Counted from the stretch's first letter, positions 9,689-22,470 are shown. The stretch is DNA of 64,000 nt from Ktedonobacteria bacterium (GCA_027459785.1 DAIDGU010000019.1:1-64000); one strand, 5' to 3'. Translations and numbers: made by a program. The notes: generated from the sequence alone by a model not told the origin.

Positions 9689-11074
9689 CTACGCTTCCAT
9701 CTCCCGGATCTCGCGTTGCGCCAAACCGTAGCAGACGGCACAGGCGATGGCGAGGCCGGTGAGGGGGAACATCGCCGCCGGCCCCCAGCGCGTAGCGACA
9801 ACGCCCGCCAGCGCCACGGAAACGGGATAGAGGCCCAGCGTGGCGAAGGCGAAAACGCCCATGATCTGCCCCAACAGGTCCGGCGGCGCGGTGCGCTGCA
9901 CCAGCGTCAAATACAGCACATTGGTGATGCCCGTCGCTAACCCGGCCACCGCCAACACTGCCGCCGCGCCGGCCACGCCGCCAGCGAAGGGCAGCGCCGC
10001 CACCCCGGTAGCCTGCACCAGCGTCAGACCCAGGATCACCACCGCCGGGCGCGGCAAGCGCCCCGCCGCGCCAGCCAGCAAGCCACCCACCAGCGCGCCG
10101 CCACCAAAGGCCGCCAGCAGCGCGCCATAGCCGCCCGCCCCCGCATGCAGCGGCCCATGCGCCAGCGCTGGCAGCGCCACAAACATCATGCCCCCGATGG
10201 TCAGATTCCCCACAATCACGATCACCAGCGCCACCTGCAACAGCCGCCACGTCCGCACCAGATGCCGCAACCGACCCCACCCCCCGGCCCCCTCCCCATC
10301 GGCGATGGAGAGGGGGTGATCAGTCTTTGATAGTGATCGGCGCGTTTCAAGCGATTCATTTCTCATGGCTGTGTATAGGCGTGATTCATCTTTTACGGCT
10401 TTGTATGGGCGCGCTGCATCGCGCCTCCCGTTGCGCCCCTCTCCATCCGCAGATGGGGAGCAGGGTTCCCGTGAAGCGACGGGAGGGCTGGGGGTGGGGC
10501 CACCCATCGCCGAAAGCGCCAGCGCGGAGACGACGAAAGTCACGGCATCCGCCGCCAGCGCGGGGGCGGCGCTGAGCCGCGCGACGACGAGGCCGCCGAG
10601 GGCGGGGCCGAGCAGGTTCGCCAGTTGCACGGTGGTGGCGTTGAGCGCGTTGCCTGCCGGCAGGTCAGTGGCAGTGAGGATCGTCGGCATGATGGCGAAC
10701 GATGCCGGCAGGAAGACGCCCTCGCACGCGCCCAACGGCGCGGCCACCGCGCAGAGCGCCCACAGCGCCGGCACGCCGTGCAGCGCCAACCCGGCCAGCA
10801 GCGCGACAAGCGCCGCGCGGGCGGCGTCCGCCAGCAACATCACCCGGCGCGGCCCCAGCCGGTCGCTGAGCCAGCCGCCCAGCAGCACAGTGGCGACGCG
10901 CGGTACGCTATACGCCGCCAGCACGGCGCTCAGCGCCTGGGCCGTGCCGCCGTGGCCCAGCACCAGCCACGGCAGCGCCACGGCATACAGCATGTCGCCC
11001 GCCGTCGAGATCGCCTGCCCGCCGATCAGCAGCCGGAATGGCCGCACACCCAGCAGGTGCCGATATGGCCGCAT
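9689..11074 (-). CDS. Major facilitator superfamily exporter (MFS_3/EntS-like) with inserted loop
   Basis: 461 residues with about twelve hydrophobic segments. The N-terminal half has the MFS loop GGWLSDRLGPRRVML between TM2 and TM3, and the family resembles enterobactin/macrolide exporters. Residues about 190-268 are a charged, non-membrane stretch encoded by a palindromic repeat (see 10271-10505), placed where the central TM6-TM7 loop belongs. Without it the length (about 383) is close to normal. ATG 11074 has agaggga upstream. Substrate unknown. Confidence 0.85.
   Translation of the reverse strand: MRPYRHLLGVRPFRLLIGGQAISTAGDMLYAVALPWLVLGHGGTAQALSAVLAAYSVPRVATVLLGGWLSDRLGPRRVMLLADAARAALVALLAGLALHGVPALWALCAVAAPLGACEGVFLPASFAIMPTILTATDLPAGNALNATTVQLANLLGPALGGLVVARLSAAPALAADAVTFVVSALALSAMGGPTPSPPVASREPCSPSADGEGRNGRRDAARPYKAVKDESRLYTAMRNESLETRRSLSKTDHPLSIADGEGAGGWGRLRHLVRTWRLLQVALVIVIVGNLTIGGMMFVALPALAHGPLHAGAGGYGALLAAFGGGALVGGLLAGAAGRLPRPAVVILGLTLVQATGVAALPFAGGVAGAAAVLAVAGLATGITNVLYLTLVQRTAPPDLLGQIMGVFAFATLGLYPVSVALAGVVATRWGPAAMFPLTGLAIACAVCYGLAQREIREMEA
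10271..10505. repeat. Inverted-repeat insertion inside the MFS gene
   Basis: The two ends are inverted copies of one motif: 'ctctccatcc/gcagatgggga' followed by a run of g/c with 'gggggtgggg'. One end is at about 10271-10317, the other at about 10434-10505. The same motif occurs intergenically at 22423-22470. The inserted DNA keeps the MFS frame open and adds about 78 codons. Confidence 0.75.
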
Positions 11075-11113
11075 CGCTGATCCCTCTCATATAAAAAAAT
11101 GAGTAGCTGGTCT

Positions 11114-12289
11114 TTATCGCCGATGCACATAGCGGAAGGTGCCACCGCGCTCGATCTGCATCACGTTGCCGCGCCAGTTCACGTGCTGGGGCGCGAGCAA
11201 CGCGGCGAGAGCTTGCAGCGGAAAGACAAGCTGCATCACCGGCACGAGCCAGGCGTAGCGCCACGGCGCGGCCCCGTGCAGATAGCGCGCGTTGTTATAA
11301 GCGAAGATGGCGAAGCTGAGACTAAAGTAGAGCAGCGCGTAGCCCAGCGTCCAGGCCGACGGGCGCAGGAGCAGCGCGGCCAGCGCCAGCAGGGGAAAAA
11401 GCGCCGGCACCAGGCCCAGCGCGTAAAAGATCGCCTGTTCGCGGGGCGTGATGTAGCGCATGATCGATTCGCGGGGGGCGATGCACCAGCGGCGCAACAA
11501 ACGTAGATAGTGCGCGCCATCGCGCACCTGGGTGCGGATCGGGTGCAGCAGCGGCGTCTGCGCCAGCCGGTAGCCATGTTCCCGGAAGCGATGCGCCACG
11601 GCGAAATCGTCCGCCAGGTAAGGTTCCAGGCCCATGAACCCACCGACACGTGCCAGTGTGCTGCGTTTCATCGCGTAAAACATGCCGTTGATGGTGAAAG
11701 GCGGCGTCACAGAGGTGTACGGCACGTAAGTGAGCAAGCTATTGCTATCCACGAACATCGCCGTCATACTGGACCACAGGTTCGTGAAGCTGACATAATA
11801 GGGCAGGCCGAAAGCGAGGCCCACGCCCGGCTGATCGAGGTAGGGCAGGCAGCGTTCCAGGCCGTCGTTCGGGATGACGGTGTCGTCGTCCAGCACGCAG
11901 ACCACCGTGCCGCGTGCCATCGGCGCGCACATCATCAGCTTGAACATCTTCGGGTTGAAACCCTGGGGCGGCGGCGGCAGCGCGACATAGTGGATGGCGT
12001 GATCCGGGTAGCGCGCGATGATGGCCGCACACGTTTGCTGGCATGCCGGATCGTTCTCGTCGCCCAGCCAGAGAAATTCACGGTTATACGAGCAGCGGGC
12101 GCGAAGTGTCCCTTCCAGCACCTCCGCCAACTGTGGATCGCCGCTGATGACCGGCTGCAAGATGCTCACCAATGCCGGCGGCTTTGGCAGCGGCGGGAGC
12201 GGACGCTGGAAGAAGCGGATCACCAATGCTTCTTTCCAGATACGCTCCGCCAGCATCAATGCACCGACCGCCCAGAATAATACGCTCAT
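11114..12289 (-). CDS. Ceramide-glucosyltransferase-like glycosyltransferase (GT21/HpnI type)
   Basis: 391 residues: N-terminal membrane helix, GT-A catalytic domain, and about three C-terminal helices. Motifs in order fit GT21: SILQPVISGDPQL, GDENDP, VLDDDT (DxD metal/UDP-sugar site), LADDFAVAHRFREHGY, and LLRRWCIAPR (the (Q/R)xxRW motif). GT21 enzymes add a sugar to a lipid acceptor at the membrane; bacterial relatives include HpnI of hopanoid synthesis. No hopanoid genes are in the window, so the acceptor is unknown. ATG 12289 has gaggtgggg upstream. Confidence 0.85.
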   Translation of the reverse strand: MSVLFWAVGALMLAERIWKEALVIRFFQRPLPPLPKPPALVSILQPVISGDPQLAEVLEGTLRARCSYNREFLWLGDENDPACQQTCAAIIARYPDHAIHYVALPPPPQGFNPKMFKLMMCAPMARGTVVCVLDDDTVIPNDGLERCLPYLDQPGVGLAFGLPYYVSFTNLWSSMTAMFVDSNSLLTYVPYTSVTPPFTINGMFYAMKRSTLARVGGFMGLEPYLADDFAVAHRFREHGYRLAQTPLLHPIRTQVRDGAHYLRLLRRWCIAPRESIMRYITPREQAIFYALGLVPALFPLLALAALLLRPSAWTLGYALLYFSLSFAIFAYNNARYLHGAAPWRYAWLVPVMQLVFPLQALAALLAPQHVNWRGNVMQIERGGTFRYVHRR

Positions 12290-12456
12290 CTATGCCCCAC
12301 CTCGTCGCCGCGCCATGCCCAAACTTGCCCTGCTACGATACTACCACGATCACATGGCTACGGGCATCGCACGGCGGCGCTGGTGCTCATGGGGCTGAAT
12401 TGCGTCAGGGAATGGGACGATCCCACCCCCGGCCCAGGTCGGGGATGGGAGCTGCG

Positions 12457-15621
<3,165 letters not shown>

Positions 15622-16014
15622 GCCTTCATTTGTCTCCCATCTGAATATCCCTCGCCCCACCCCACCACTGCCCCATGTTCTCTATTCTACAACCACAAAT
15701 GGAAGAACGCTATCATCCCTGGGGATGAAGGCTGTCATCCGCCGACAGGAAAACCAAGCCACACCCAGCCAGCGGGTCATATACATTGACGCAATATTTG
15801 GATATCTAGCGGACCAGACGGCGGGGGACGATGGGCGGCTGGATACCCATGCAGATGGGTTTCGTCGTCGCCAGACGTTCAGGCGCGGTTTCAACCGCCC
15901 GCGTCGTCCCCGCCCGCATCTCTGGCGCGGTTTCAACCAATCGCGTCTCCTGGCGCGGTTTTTACCGTCCGTCCGCCGTCCCCTCCACCACAGATGCCCC
16001 CATTCGCCCCATTT
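15622..16014. other. Intergenic region with short direct repeats
   Basis: No convincing gene. Three direct copies of ggcgcggtttcaacc (15882-15896, 15924-15938, and a variant at 15952-15966) lie upstream of the propeller gene and after the nucleoside phosphorylase. I see no promoter good enough to call. Confidence 0.5.
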
Positions 16015-16788
16015 TCATTCCGCCAGGAGCGCCGTTTGGGCGGCGGTAAAGAGCGTCTGAAAGCCCACCGCGACCGCGCCTGCCTCGAAGTGCGGCTGCC
16101 ACACCAGATCGGCCAGGGAATCGCTGATGACGAAAGCGGAGGCCACCTGCACGCCGCGCACCTGGGCCACGGCAAAGAGCGCCGCCGCCTCCATATCGAT
16201 AGTCAGCACGCCCTTGGCCTGGTAATGGCGCGCTTCGGCCACCGTCTCGCGATAGGGCGCGTCGATGGTCCAGGTGGTGCCGGTGGTGGGCGGCGCTGGC
16301 TGCGTCAGCGCGGCGGCGAGGCGCTCCGTGAGATCCGGCGAGGGCGCGATGAACGTTTCCGTAGGCAGGTAGTGGTGCGACACGCCTTCATCGCGGATCG
16401 CCCGGTCACAGAGCACGACATCGCCGATGGCCAGCACCTGTTGCAGCGCGCCCGCCGTGCCGATGCTGGCGAAGCGCGGCACCCCCAGCGCGATCAGCAC
16501 TTCCATCAACGTGGCGGCTGCTGGCGCACCGATCCCGAAGCCCAGGCACACGCCGATCGGGCGGGGGGTGTCGCGCAGGATGTACATCTCGCCAGGCAGG
16601 CCCGGCTGCGGCTCGGCTTGCTGGCGGCTGAGCGCCTGCCGCGCGAACCCGCGCTGATAACATAGGATGACCCCCGCCAGCCCCAGATCTTCCGGCAAAC
16701 GCCCAATGCTACGATGATAAGCGACGAGATCCTGCGCGGTGAAAAATGCATCGTGGGCATGTTTGCCGGCGAAATTCGGAAACGGCAT
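16015..16788 (-). CDS. Nucleoside phosphorylase (PNP/UDP family, uridine-phosphorylase-like)
   Basis: 257 residues. Family features are the Gly-rich nucleoside/phosphate loop (GVCLGFGIGAPAAATLMEVLIALG), ASIGTAGALQ, and the base/ribose-binding TIDMEAAALFAVAQVRGV, followed by VISDSLAD. These enzymes cleave nucleosides with phosphate to a base and ribose-1-phosphate in salvage. The motifs fit the uridine/purine (PNP_UDP_1) family but do not fix the base specificity. Start ATG 16788 has aaggag 9 bases upstream. Confidence 0.87.
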   Translation of the reverse strand: MPFPNFAGKHAHDAFFTAQDLVAYHRSIGRLPEDLGLAGVILCYQRGFARQALSRQQAEPQPGLPGEMYILRDTPRPIGVCLGFGIGAPAAATLMEVLIALGVPRFASIGTAGALQQVLAIGDVVLCDRAIRDEGVSHHYLPTETFIAPSPDLTERLAAALTQPAPPTTGTTWTIDAPYRETVAEARHYQAKGVLTIDMEAAALFAVAQVRGVQVASAFVISDSLADLVWQPHFEAGAVAVGFQTLFTAAQTALLAE

Positions 16789-16861
16789 CTGAGAGGCTCC
16801 TTGCCATCTATCAGGTGATCTGTTTCAGTATATGATCTGAATCTGATACTCTATTACTGGA

Positions 16862-17013
16862 GGACAGACATTCCTGTCTGTCCGGCCCCGCTGTCCACTA
16901 TCTTTACCCGAAAAGAGTATGATACCCCTTGCAGGTAAAAACGGTGGTCATTGGGACCGGACAGACAGGAATGTCTGTCCTCCGGGTTACAGTGACAGAC
17001 AGGAATGTCTGTC
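16862..17013. repeat. REP-like palindromes, three copies
   Basis: The gap 16789-17149 holds no gene but three hairpins of one family: arms ggacagaca / tgtctgtcc with a ttcc or ggaa loop at 16862-16883, 16959-16980 and 16994-17013. The first two are divergent and share a flanking module (gggccgg on one side, then ccactatctttaccc-type sequence). Confidence 0.85.
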
Positions 17014-17149
17014 CTCCGGTATCCATACTATTTACCCACAAGGAGTATGATAGGGATCTGACGGGGAGTGGCGCAGGTTCAACCGCCGGCACCTTAAGCT
17101 ACGCTCATTCGATCATTTCGCCACTATACACAGGTCGCCCACCATATCT

Positions 17150-19459
17150 TTACGCCGCCACGCGCACATCGCGCTCGCCCACCGTGAAGGCGTCTTCGAT
17201 CAGACCCTGGCAGAGCAGGATGGTCTCGAAAACCTCGACGATGTAGGGATCCATCTTGCCCTCGGCGGCTTCGCGCTGCAAGAGGCGCAGCCCTTCCACG
17301 GCGGGCCGGCCCGGATGGTAGGGCCGTTCGGCGGTGAACGCCTCGAAGACATCCGCCACGCTGAGGATGCGCACCAGCAGCGGGATCTCGTCGCCGCGCA
17401 GCCCGTCGGGATAGCCGGAGCCGTCCAGTCGCTCGTGGTGCCAGCGCACCAGCGGCAAGAGGTGATGCAATTGCTCCACGGGGCGCAAAATCTCCTCGCC
17501 CATCGTGGGATGCGCCTGCATCTGCCGCCACTCGTCGCCGTCCAGCTTGCCCGGCTTGCGCAGGATGTGGTCCGGCACGCCGATCTTGCCGACATCATGC
17601 ACCAGCCCGCCCAGCCGCAGCACCTCCACGTACTCCGCCGGCAGGTTCATCTCCGTGGCGATGGCGACCGCGTAGCGCGCGACGCCCTCGGAATGCGCCG
17701 CCGTGTAGCCGTCGCGCAGGTCGATGGCCGTGATCAGCGCCTGCACCGTTTCCAGATCCGCACCCGACGGCAGTGTCATTTCGCCGGCCTCCGCCGCGCC
17801 GAAGGCCGATGCGCCCGGCAGGAATTGCCCGCTCTCTTCGAGCATCGCGGGGCTATAGGCGACCGCGGTATGTCGCCCGATGCGCTTGGCTGTGTAAAGC
17901 GCCAGGTCCGCCGCTTTCAATAGCGAAGCCGGTGCCGAGGCATGTACGGGGAAGGTCGCGTGGCCCAGCGACGCCGTCAGGCGCACCGGCTGGCCGGTGC
18001 CATCCACGTGCGCCGTGGTGAGCGCGATGGCCGCGTTCAGGCGTTGGGCGATAGCGGCGGCATGGGCGGCGTCCGTCGCCGGCAACACCACAATGAACTC
18101 CTCGCCGCCATAGCGTGCGGCGGCATCACCGGGCCGCAACTCCCCCGCGATCACCTTCGCCACGACACGCAACGCATGGTCCCCCGCATCGTGGCCGAAC
18201 GTCTCATTGAAGCGCCGGAAATGATCGAGATCCAGCATGATGACCGAGACCGGTAGGGCTTGCGCCGCCCCCGCCGTCAGTTCCCGGCGCAGCAGATCTT
18301 GCATGGCGCGATGGTTGCGCAGCCCGGTCAGCGGATCGATCAACGCCTGGTGGCGTGCTTCTTCGTATAGCCGCGCGCGGTGCAGTGCCGTGGCGATCTC
18401 ATCCGCCGCCGAGCGGATCAACTCGCGGTCGATCTCACGCACATCCTGAATGGCCTGCGGCGCAAAACCGATGCCCAGCGCGCCGAACACCTGCCCCTCG
18501 AAGCGCAACGGCACCACGCAGGAGTACAGCCAGATGTTATCCGCCGCCGTGGTTCCGGGCATGCGGATGCGGTCGAAATAGTCCTGGCCAGTGTGGATGA
18601 TGCGCAGACCCACCGCCGACGCCTGCGGCCCGATGGCCTCGGTGGCGATGATGGTGCGCCAATGCGTCTGCACGGCGGCGGGGATAGTGGGATCGAGATG
18701 CAACGCCAAGCCGCGCGCATAGCCAGGGCGGGTCGCATCGCGCACGATGACAAAGCCATTCGTGCAGCCCAATCCAGTCATCAGTTCCGCCAGCGCGGTC
18801 TCCGCGACGGTCACTTCTTCCGCCGCGCTGGCACAGGCACGCGCCACGGCGCGCATGATCTCGTTATTGCGCGCATGCCGCAGTTCTGTCGTGACATCGC
18901 GGGTCGATGTAAGCACGCCGATAAGCTCGCCTGCTGCGTCACATAAGGGGGCCGCGTGGATGGTCAGGATCAGCGGCAAACGCCGGGGCAGGCGGACGCG
19001 CAGCGTCATCGGCGGCACCGCCGCCTCGCCGTGCAGCACACGCAGTATGGGGAGCTGCTTGAGTGGCACCGGCACGCCGGCCAGCGTCGTCACCTGCACC
19101 ATGCGCAACCAGTCGATATCGGTCGGCTTATCCACTCCAAAAAGGGTTTTAAACAGCGGGTTTGCATACAGCCGCCGCCCGTCGGGGCCGAACACGGCCA
19201 GCGCATCCTGCACGGTATCGAAGATCGTCTCCAATTCCATGCGCATGCGGTCGCTTTCTGCCAGCGCCGCCCACAGATGCGCTTCCATCACCCGCGTGGC
19301 CGCGTCCGTCCCGGCGTGGGTCTGCGCCGCCAGCCACAGCCTGCGCCAGCGACGGGCGCGCAGCGCGCTCACCAGCACAGCGGCCCACGCACACGCCAGC
19401 ACCGCGCCGCCCCAGAGCAGCGGGCTGTGCATCGCTGTCACCACCACTGTCAGCGCCAT
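17150..19459 (-). CDS. PAS-GAF-GGDEF-HD-GYP cyclic-di-GMP signalling protein
   Basis: 769 residues. Order: N-terminal membrane helix (about 5-32), PAS domain (ELETIFDTVQDALAVFGPDG), GAF-like sensor (about 205-360), GGDEF domain (DPLTGLRNHRAM, active site YGGEEFIVVLP), HD-GYP domain (GLVHDVGKIGVPDHIL, then RWHHERLDGSGYPDGLRGDEIP). Both cyclase (GGEEF) and phosphodiesterase (HD, GYP) signatures look intact, so it may make or degrade c-di-GMP depending on signal. I set the start at ATG 19459 because gggagg lies 6 bases upstream and the protein then begins with the membrane helix. The upstream open frame is repeat-derived. Confidence 0.9.
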   Translation of the reverse strand: MALTVVVTAMHSPLLWGGAVLACAWAAVLVSALRARRWRRLWLAAQTHAGTDAATRVMEAHLWAALAESDRMRMELETIFDTVQDALAVFGPDGRRLYANPLFKTLFGVDKPTDIDWLRMVQVTTLAGVPVPLKQLPILRVLHGEAAVPPMTLRVRLPRRLPLILTIHAAPLCDAAGELIGVLTSTRDVTTELRHARNNEIMRAVARACASAAEEVTVAETALAELMTGLGCTNGFVIVRDATRPGYARGLALHLDPTIPAAVQTHWRTIIATEAIGPQASAVGLRIIHTGQDYFDRIRMPGTTAADNIWLYSCVVPLRFEGQVFGALGIGFAPQAIQDVREIDRELIRSAADEIATALHRARLYEEARHQALIDPLTGLRNHRAMQDLLRRELTAGAAQALPVSVIMLDLDHFRRFNETFGHDAGDHALRVVAKVIAGELRPGDAAARYGGEEFIVVLPATDAAHAAAIAQRLNAAIALTTAHVDGTGQPVRLTASLGHATFPVHASAPASLLKAADLALYTAKRIGRHTAVAYSPAMLEESGQFLPGASAFGAAEAGEMTLPSGADLETVQALITAIDLRDGYTAAHSEGVARYAVAIATEMNLPAEYVEVLRLGGLVHDVGKIGVPDHILRKPGKLDGDEWRQMQAHPTMGEEILRPVEQLHHLLPLVRWHHERLDGSGYPDGLRGDEIPLLVRILSVADVFEAFTAERPYHPGRPAVEGLRLLQREAAEGKMDPYIVEVFETILLCQGLIEDAFTVGERDVRVAA

Positions 19460-19599
19460 CGCTACCCTCCCCATCGTGCAACCGCGTCTCATCCTCTTAT
19501 TCGGCAATGGACGGCAGCAGCGATAGGGCGCTACGCAAGTTTGCGCTAAGTAGTCATACGCTTTCCAGGTGATCAGAATGGATACCGGCGGACAGATAG

Positions 19600-19730
19600 A
19601 AACGTATCGACGGACCGCCATTCCTGTCTGTCACTGCGCTCCCCCGAAGGACCGCCATTCCTGTCTGTCACCCTTCCCCGAAGGATCGCCATTCTCCATA
19701 ACCACGGAGGACAGACATTCCTGTCTGTCC
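19600..19730. repeat. REP-like palindrome cluster
   Basis: The gap 19460-19778 contains one perfect hairpin of the ggacagaca family (19709-19730) and two or three decayed half copies (ccgccattcctgtctgtcac) between 19611 and 19670, separated by 'ccccgaagga'. No gene seen. Confidence 0.8.
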
Positions 19731-19778
19731 GGCCCCGCTGACCACTGTCTTTCCTCGCAAGGGGTACTATCTGCCAGA

Positions 19779-21080
19779 TCAGATGATCCAGCCCGCGCGG
19801 GCGAAGATGATGATGAAGGCCAGTTGCAGGGGCAGGCACAGCGCGACGAGGAGGCCCATGCGCCAGCGCCGGCGGCTCACCAGATCGCCCAGCACGATGA
19901 AAAGGGGAACGAGTTCCAGCATGAAGCGCGACTGCGAGAGTAGCGGCCAGGCGGGCGTATATTGCGCCAGGAACGCGAGGTACAGCGGAATGGCGTAGGC
20001 CAGGTAACTGCGCGGCGCACGGCGCAGACCGGCAACGCACAACGCCCCCATGCCCAGCACCGTCAGCAATTCCTGCGCAGCGCGCAGGGCGAAATAGCGG
20101 CTGGGCTGGCTGCGGAGCGCGCGGAGGCCGAGCCAGAGCGTCTGCCAGGGCCACGCCGTGGCGCGGTGCCAGGTCGCTTCTGCGTGCCAGAAGGCCAGCG
20201 GATCACCGACGGCATGCCAGAGCCAGAGAGCATAGAGCGCCGTGCCAAGCGGGATCAGCAGCGATAGGAGCAAAGGACGAGACACGCAGGCCACCCAGGA
20301 TGCGCAGGATGTGGAAGGAGCAATGGAGCGAGATATGACGCGCGAAGGGCGCGGTAACGTACTGCTCCCAGGAAGCGCAGGATCAGTGGTCGAGGCATAG
20401 GTGGTGAAGACTTCCCAGAGGTACGGGAGGATGAGAAAGACGCCGGCCTGGCGTGTCAGCGCGGCCAGCAGGCCCAGGAGCGCGGCGGGCAGCCAGCGGC
20501 GGGCGCGCATCTGGCGCAGCGCTGCGACGGCGAGCGCCAGGAAGAGGCTTTCGGGATACGGCACGAAGCCGAAGATTGCCGTGGGAAAGACAGTGAGGGC
20601 GAGGACGGCACCAAACGCCGCCCGCACACCGAAATCTGCGCGGGCCAGCGCGTGCAGTTCCAGCAACGTCACCAGCCAGGCGCCATTGGCGATGACCAGG
20701 CCGGCCAGCCCGCCAGCGCCGCCCACCAGCGGCGCGAGGACGTGTTCAGCGAGGGGATAGAGCGGGAAGAACGCCGGCGTCGTGTGGATGTCGGCAATCT
20801 GATAGCCATTGGTGGCGATAAGCGCATAGATTTGGGCGTCCCAGCGTTCCCAGGTGTGCCAGAGCGGCACGGCGACAGGCTGGCTCAGCACCGACGGCAG
20901 GCGTAGCCGCGCCCCCACGAGCGTAGCGGCGATCAGCCACCCGCGCGAGAGCAGGAAAAGCGGCACAACGACCCGCATGGCAGGATAGCGGCAGGATAAA
21001 GCGGCCAACGCGCGCTCGCCCCACGCTTTGGCACCCGCCCCTGTAAAACGATTTGTTGCGCGCGCGTGGGTATCGGCCAT
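19779..21080 (-). CDS. GT-C type membrane glycosyltransferase (PIG-V/mannosyltransferase-like)
   Basis: 433 residues with about nine to eleven hydrophobic segments. The first external loop has HTWERWDAQIYALIATNGYQ, typical of PIG-V-like GT-C enzymes whose catalytic acidic residue lies in this loop. Later FFPLYPLAEHVLAPL and ALTRQAGVFLILPYLWE fit the same family. Such enzymes use a lipid-linked sugar to glycosylate lipids or proteins outside the membrane. Start ATG 21080 is preceded by agga; ATG 21089 is equally possible. Its promoter region is shared with the divergent lipoprotein gene. Confidence 0.78.
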   Translation of the reverse strand: MADTHARATNRFTGAGAKAWGERALAALSCRYPAMRVVVPLFLLSRGWLIAATLVGARLRLPSVLSQPVAVPLWHTWERWDAQIYALIATNGYQIADIHTTPAFFPLYPLAEHVLAPLVGGAGGLAGLVIANGAWLVTLLELHALARADFGVRAAFGAVLALTVFPTAIFGFVPYPESLFLALAVAALRQMRARRWLPAALLGLLAALTRQAGVFLILPYLWEVFTTYASTTDPALPGSSTLPRPSRVISRSIAPSTSCASWVACVSRPLLLSLLIPLGTALYALWLWHAVGDPLAFWHAEATWHRATAWPWQTLWLGLRALRSQPSRYFALRAAQELLTVLGMGALCVAGLRRAPRSYLAYAIPLYLAFLAQYTPAWPLLSQSRFMLELVPLFIVLGDLVSRRRWRMGLLVALCLPLQLAFIIIFARAGWII

Positions 21081-21343
21081 CGGTTCCATCCTGAGTGTGA
21101 TTGCTGCGTGCGATCGATCACCCCAACGCAAAAAGCGCGCCGCACGCGGTCTCCATCCAGCATACACATCAGCGGATCTCTGCCGCAGCGTGGCCCATCG
21201 TTCGCCACCGCAATCGCCCTTGCCACGTAATGTTTGCGCTTGCTCACCACCCATTCCAAATGCCGCAAAATTGCCCCCGGTCGCGTTACTCCTTGTGTCA
21301 CCATCATCCGCATTTCCAGCCGAAGATGAAGGAGTCTGATCCG

Positions 21344-22261
21344 ATGTCCACACCCATATTGCGAACCTTGGCCAGCGCCGCGCTCTGCGTTGTCGCGCTT
21401 TTCATGGCCGCTTGTGGCGACACCGTGACCGTCACCGGCCCGGCATCGTCCACCAGCACCGCCGCGCCGACCAGTACCCCCGCGCCCGCCGCGCCAACAA
21501 TCGTCGCCGCGCAGAATGCGCAGAGCGGCACCGATGCCACCGCCGCGCAGATCGCCGTCACGGCCACCTGCCCGGCGGGGACGACGCTAGTCAGCGGCGG
21601 GTATAGCCTCACCCTCGCCAGCCCCACCCAACTCGTCACGATCAGCGCCGACTACCCCTCCGCCGCGAACGCCTGGACCGCGACCGAACTCAACCCGCAG
21701 TCCGGCGGCGCGATCACCCTGACGACCTATGCCTACTGCGCGCAGGCGACACCACCGATCACCACCAGCATCGCCACGGCGACGGCCAGCGGCGGCAATG
21801 CGGTGGCGGCCTGCCCCAGCGGCACGGTGCTTACTAGCGGTGGTTTCAAGCAAGATGCAAACGGTGCCAACGTCATCGCCGCCTCATATCCCGTCGCCAA
21901 TACCTGGCATACCAGTCAGATCGGTGGCATTCAGCATGTCCCCTACAATGCCTATGCAGTCTGCGCCAGCAATGGCCTGGCGGCGGGTAGCCTGCCCACG
22001 GGGGGCGCGACGCTGGCCAACAACGCCACCGGCGCGGCGAATGCCACCTGCACCACCGGCCAAACCCTGGTGGGCGGCGGTTTCGCCAATGCCAATAATG
22101 CGAATGCGCTCGTCACCGACCTCAAGCTGGCAACGGCCCCGACCAGTTGGGCGGCCAAAGTGCTGAATTTCTATGCCCCACCAGTCTCCGGTCCTGGCGG
22201 TCCGCCGCCTACTCCCGGCCCACTGCAATTGACGGCTTACGGCGTCTGCGTCACCGGGTAG
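21344..22261 (+). CDS. Lipoprotein with three CxxGxxLxxGG repeats
   Basis: 305 residues. A signal peptide (MSTPILRTLASAALCVVALF) ends in MAAC, a slightly atypical lipobox, so it should be lipid-anchored outside. A Thr/Pro/Ala linker follows, then three units of about 75 residues each starting with a shared pattern: TCPAGTTLVSGGY, ACPSGTVLTSGGF and TCTTGQTLVGGGF. Family function is unknown. ATG 21344 has gaaggag 9 bases upstream. Confidence 0.75.
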   Translation: MSTPILRTLASAALCVVALFMAACGDTVTVTGPASSTSTAAPTSTPAPAAPTIVAAQNAQSGTDATAAQIAVTATCPAGTTLVSGGYSLTLASPTQLVTISADYPSAANAWTATELNPQSGGAITLTTYAYCAQATPPITTSIATATASGGNAVAACPSGTVLTSGGFKQDANGANVIAASYPVANTWHTSQIGGIQHVPYNAYAVCASNGLAAGSLPTGGATLANNATGAANATCTTGQTLVGGGFANANNANALVTDLKLATAPTSWAAKVLNFYAPPVSGPGGPPPTPGPLQLTAYGVCVTG

Positions 22262-22316
22262 ACAACGAGCAGGCGACTGATATCCTTTTCGGGTAATAAC
22301 AGTGGTCAGCGGGGCC

Positions 22317-22470
22317 GGACAGACAGGAATGGCTGTCCTCCGTGGTGATGGAGAATGGCGGTCCTCCGGGGGAACGTAGTGGCGGACAGGAATGTCCGCC
22401 CCACGTCTAGACTCCCCTCTCCATCCGCAGATGGGGAGGGGCCGGGGGTGGGGCCACCCCGCTCCATGCC
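22317..22470. repeat. Mixed repeat cluster (REP palindromes and GC-rich element)
   Basis: The gap 22262-22578 has no gene. It holds an imperfect ggacagaca-family hairpin (22317-22338), a shorter sister palindrome with arms ggcggaca / tgtccgcc (22381-22400), and the ctctccatcc/gcagatgggga element (22423-22470) that is also inserted in the MFS gene at 10.3 kb. Confidence 0.8.

Noticed and set aside
15882-15966. Possible CRISPR (three similar units)
   Set aside because: Units are only about 15 bases with unequal spacing and one is degenerate; no cas genes nearby.
16929-17246. 105-codon frame over the REP cluster
   Set aside because: Translates the palindromes themselves (repeating TGMSVL-like peptides), no ribosome-binding site.
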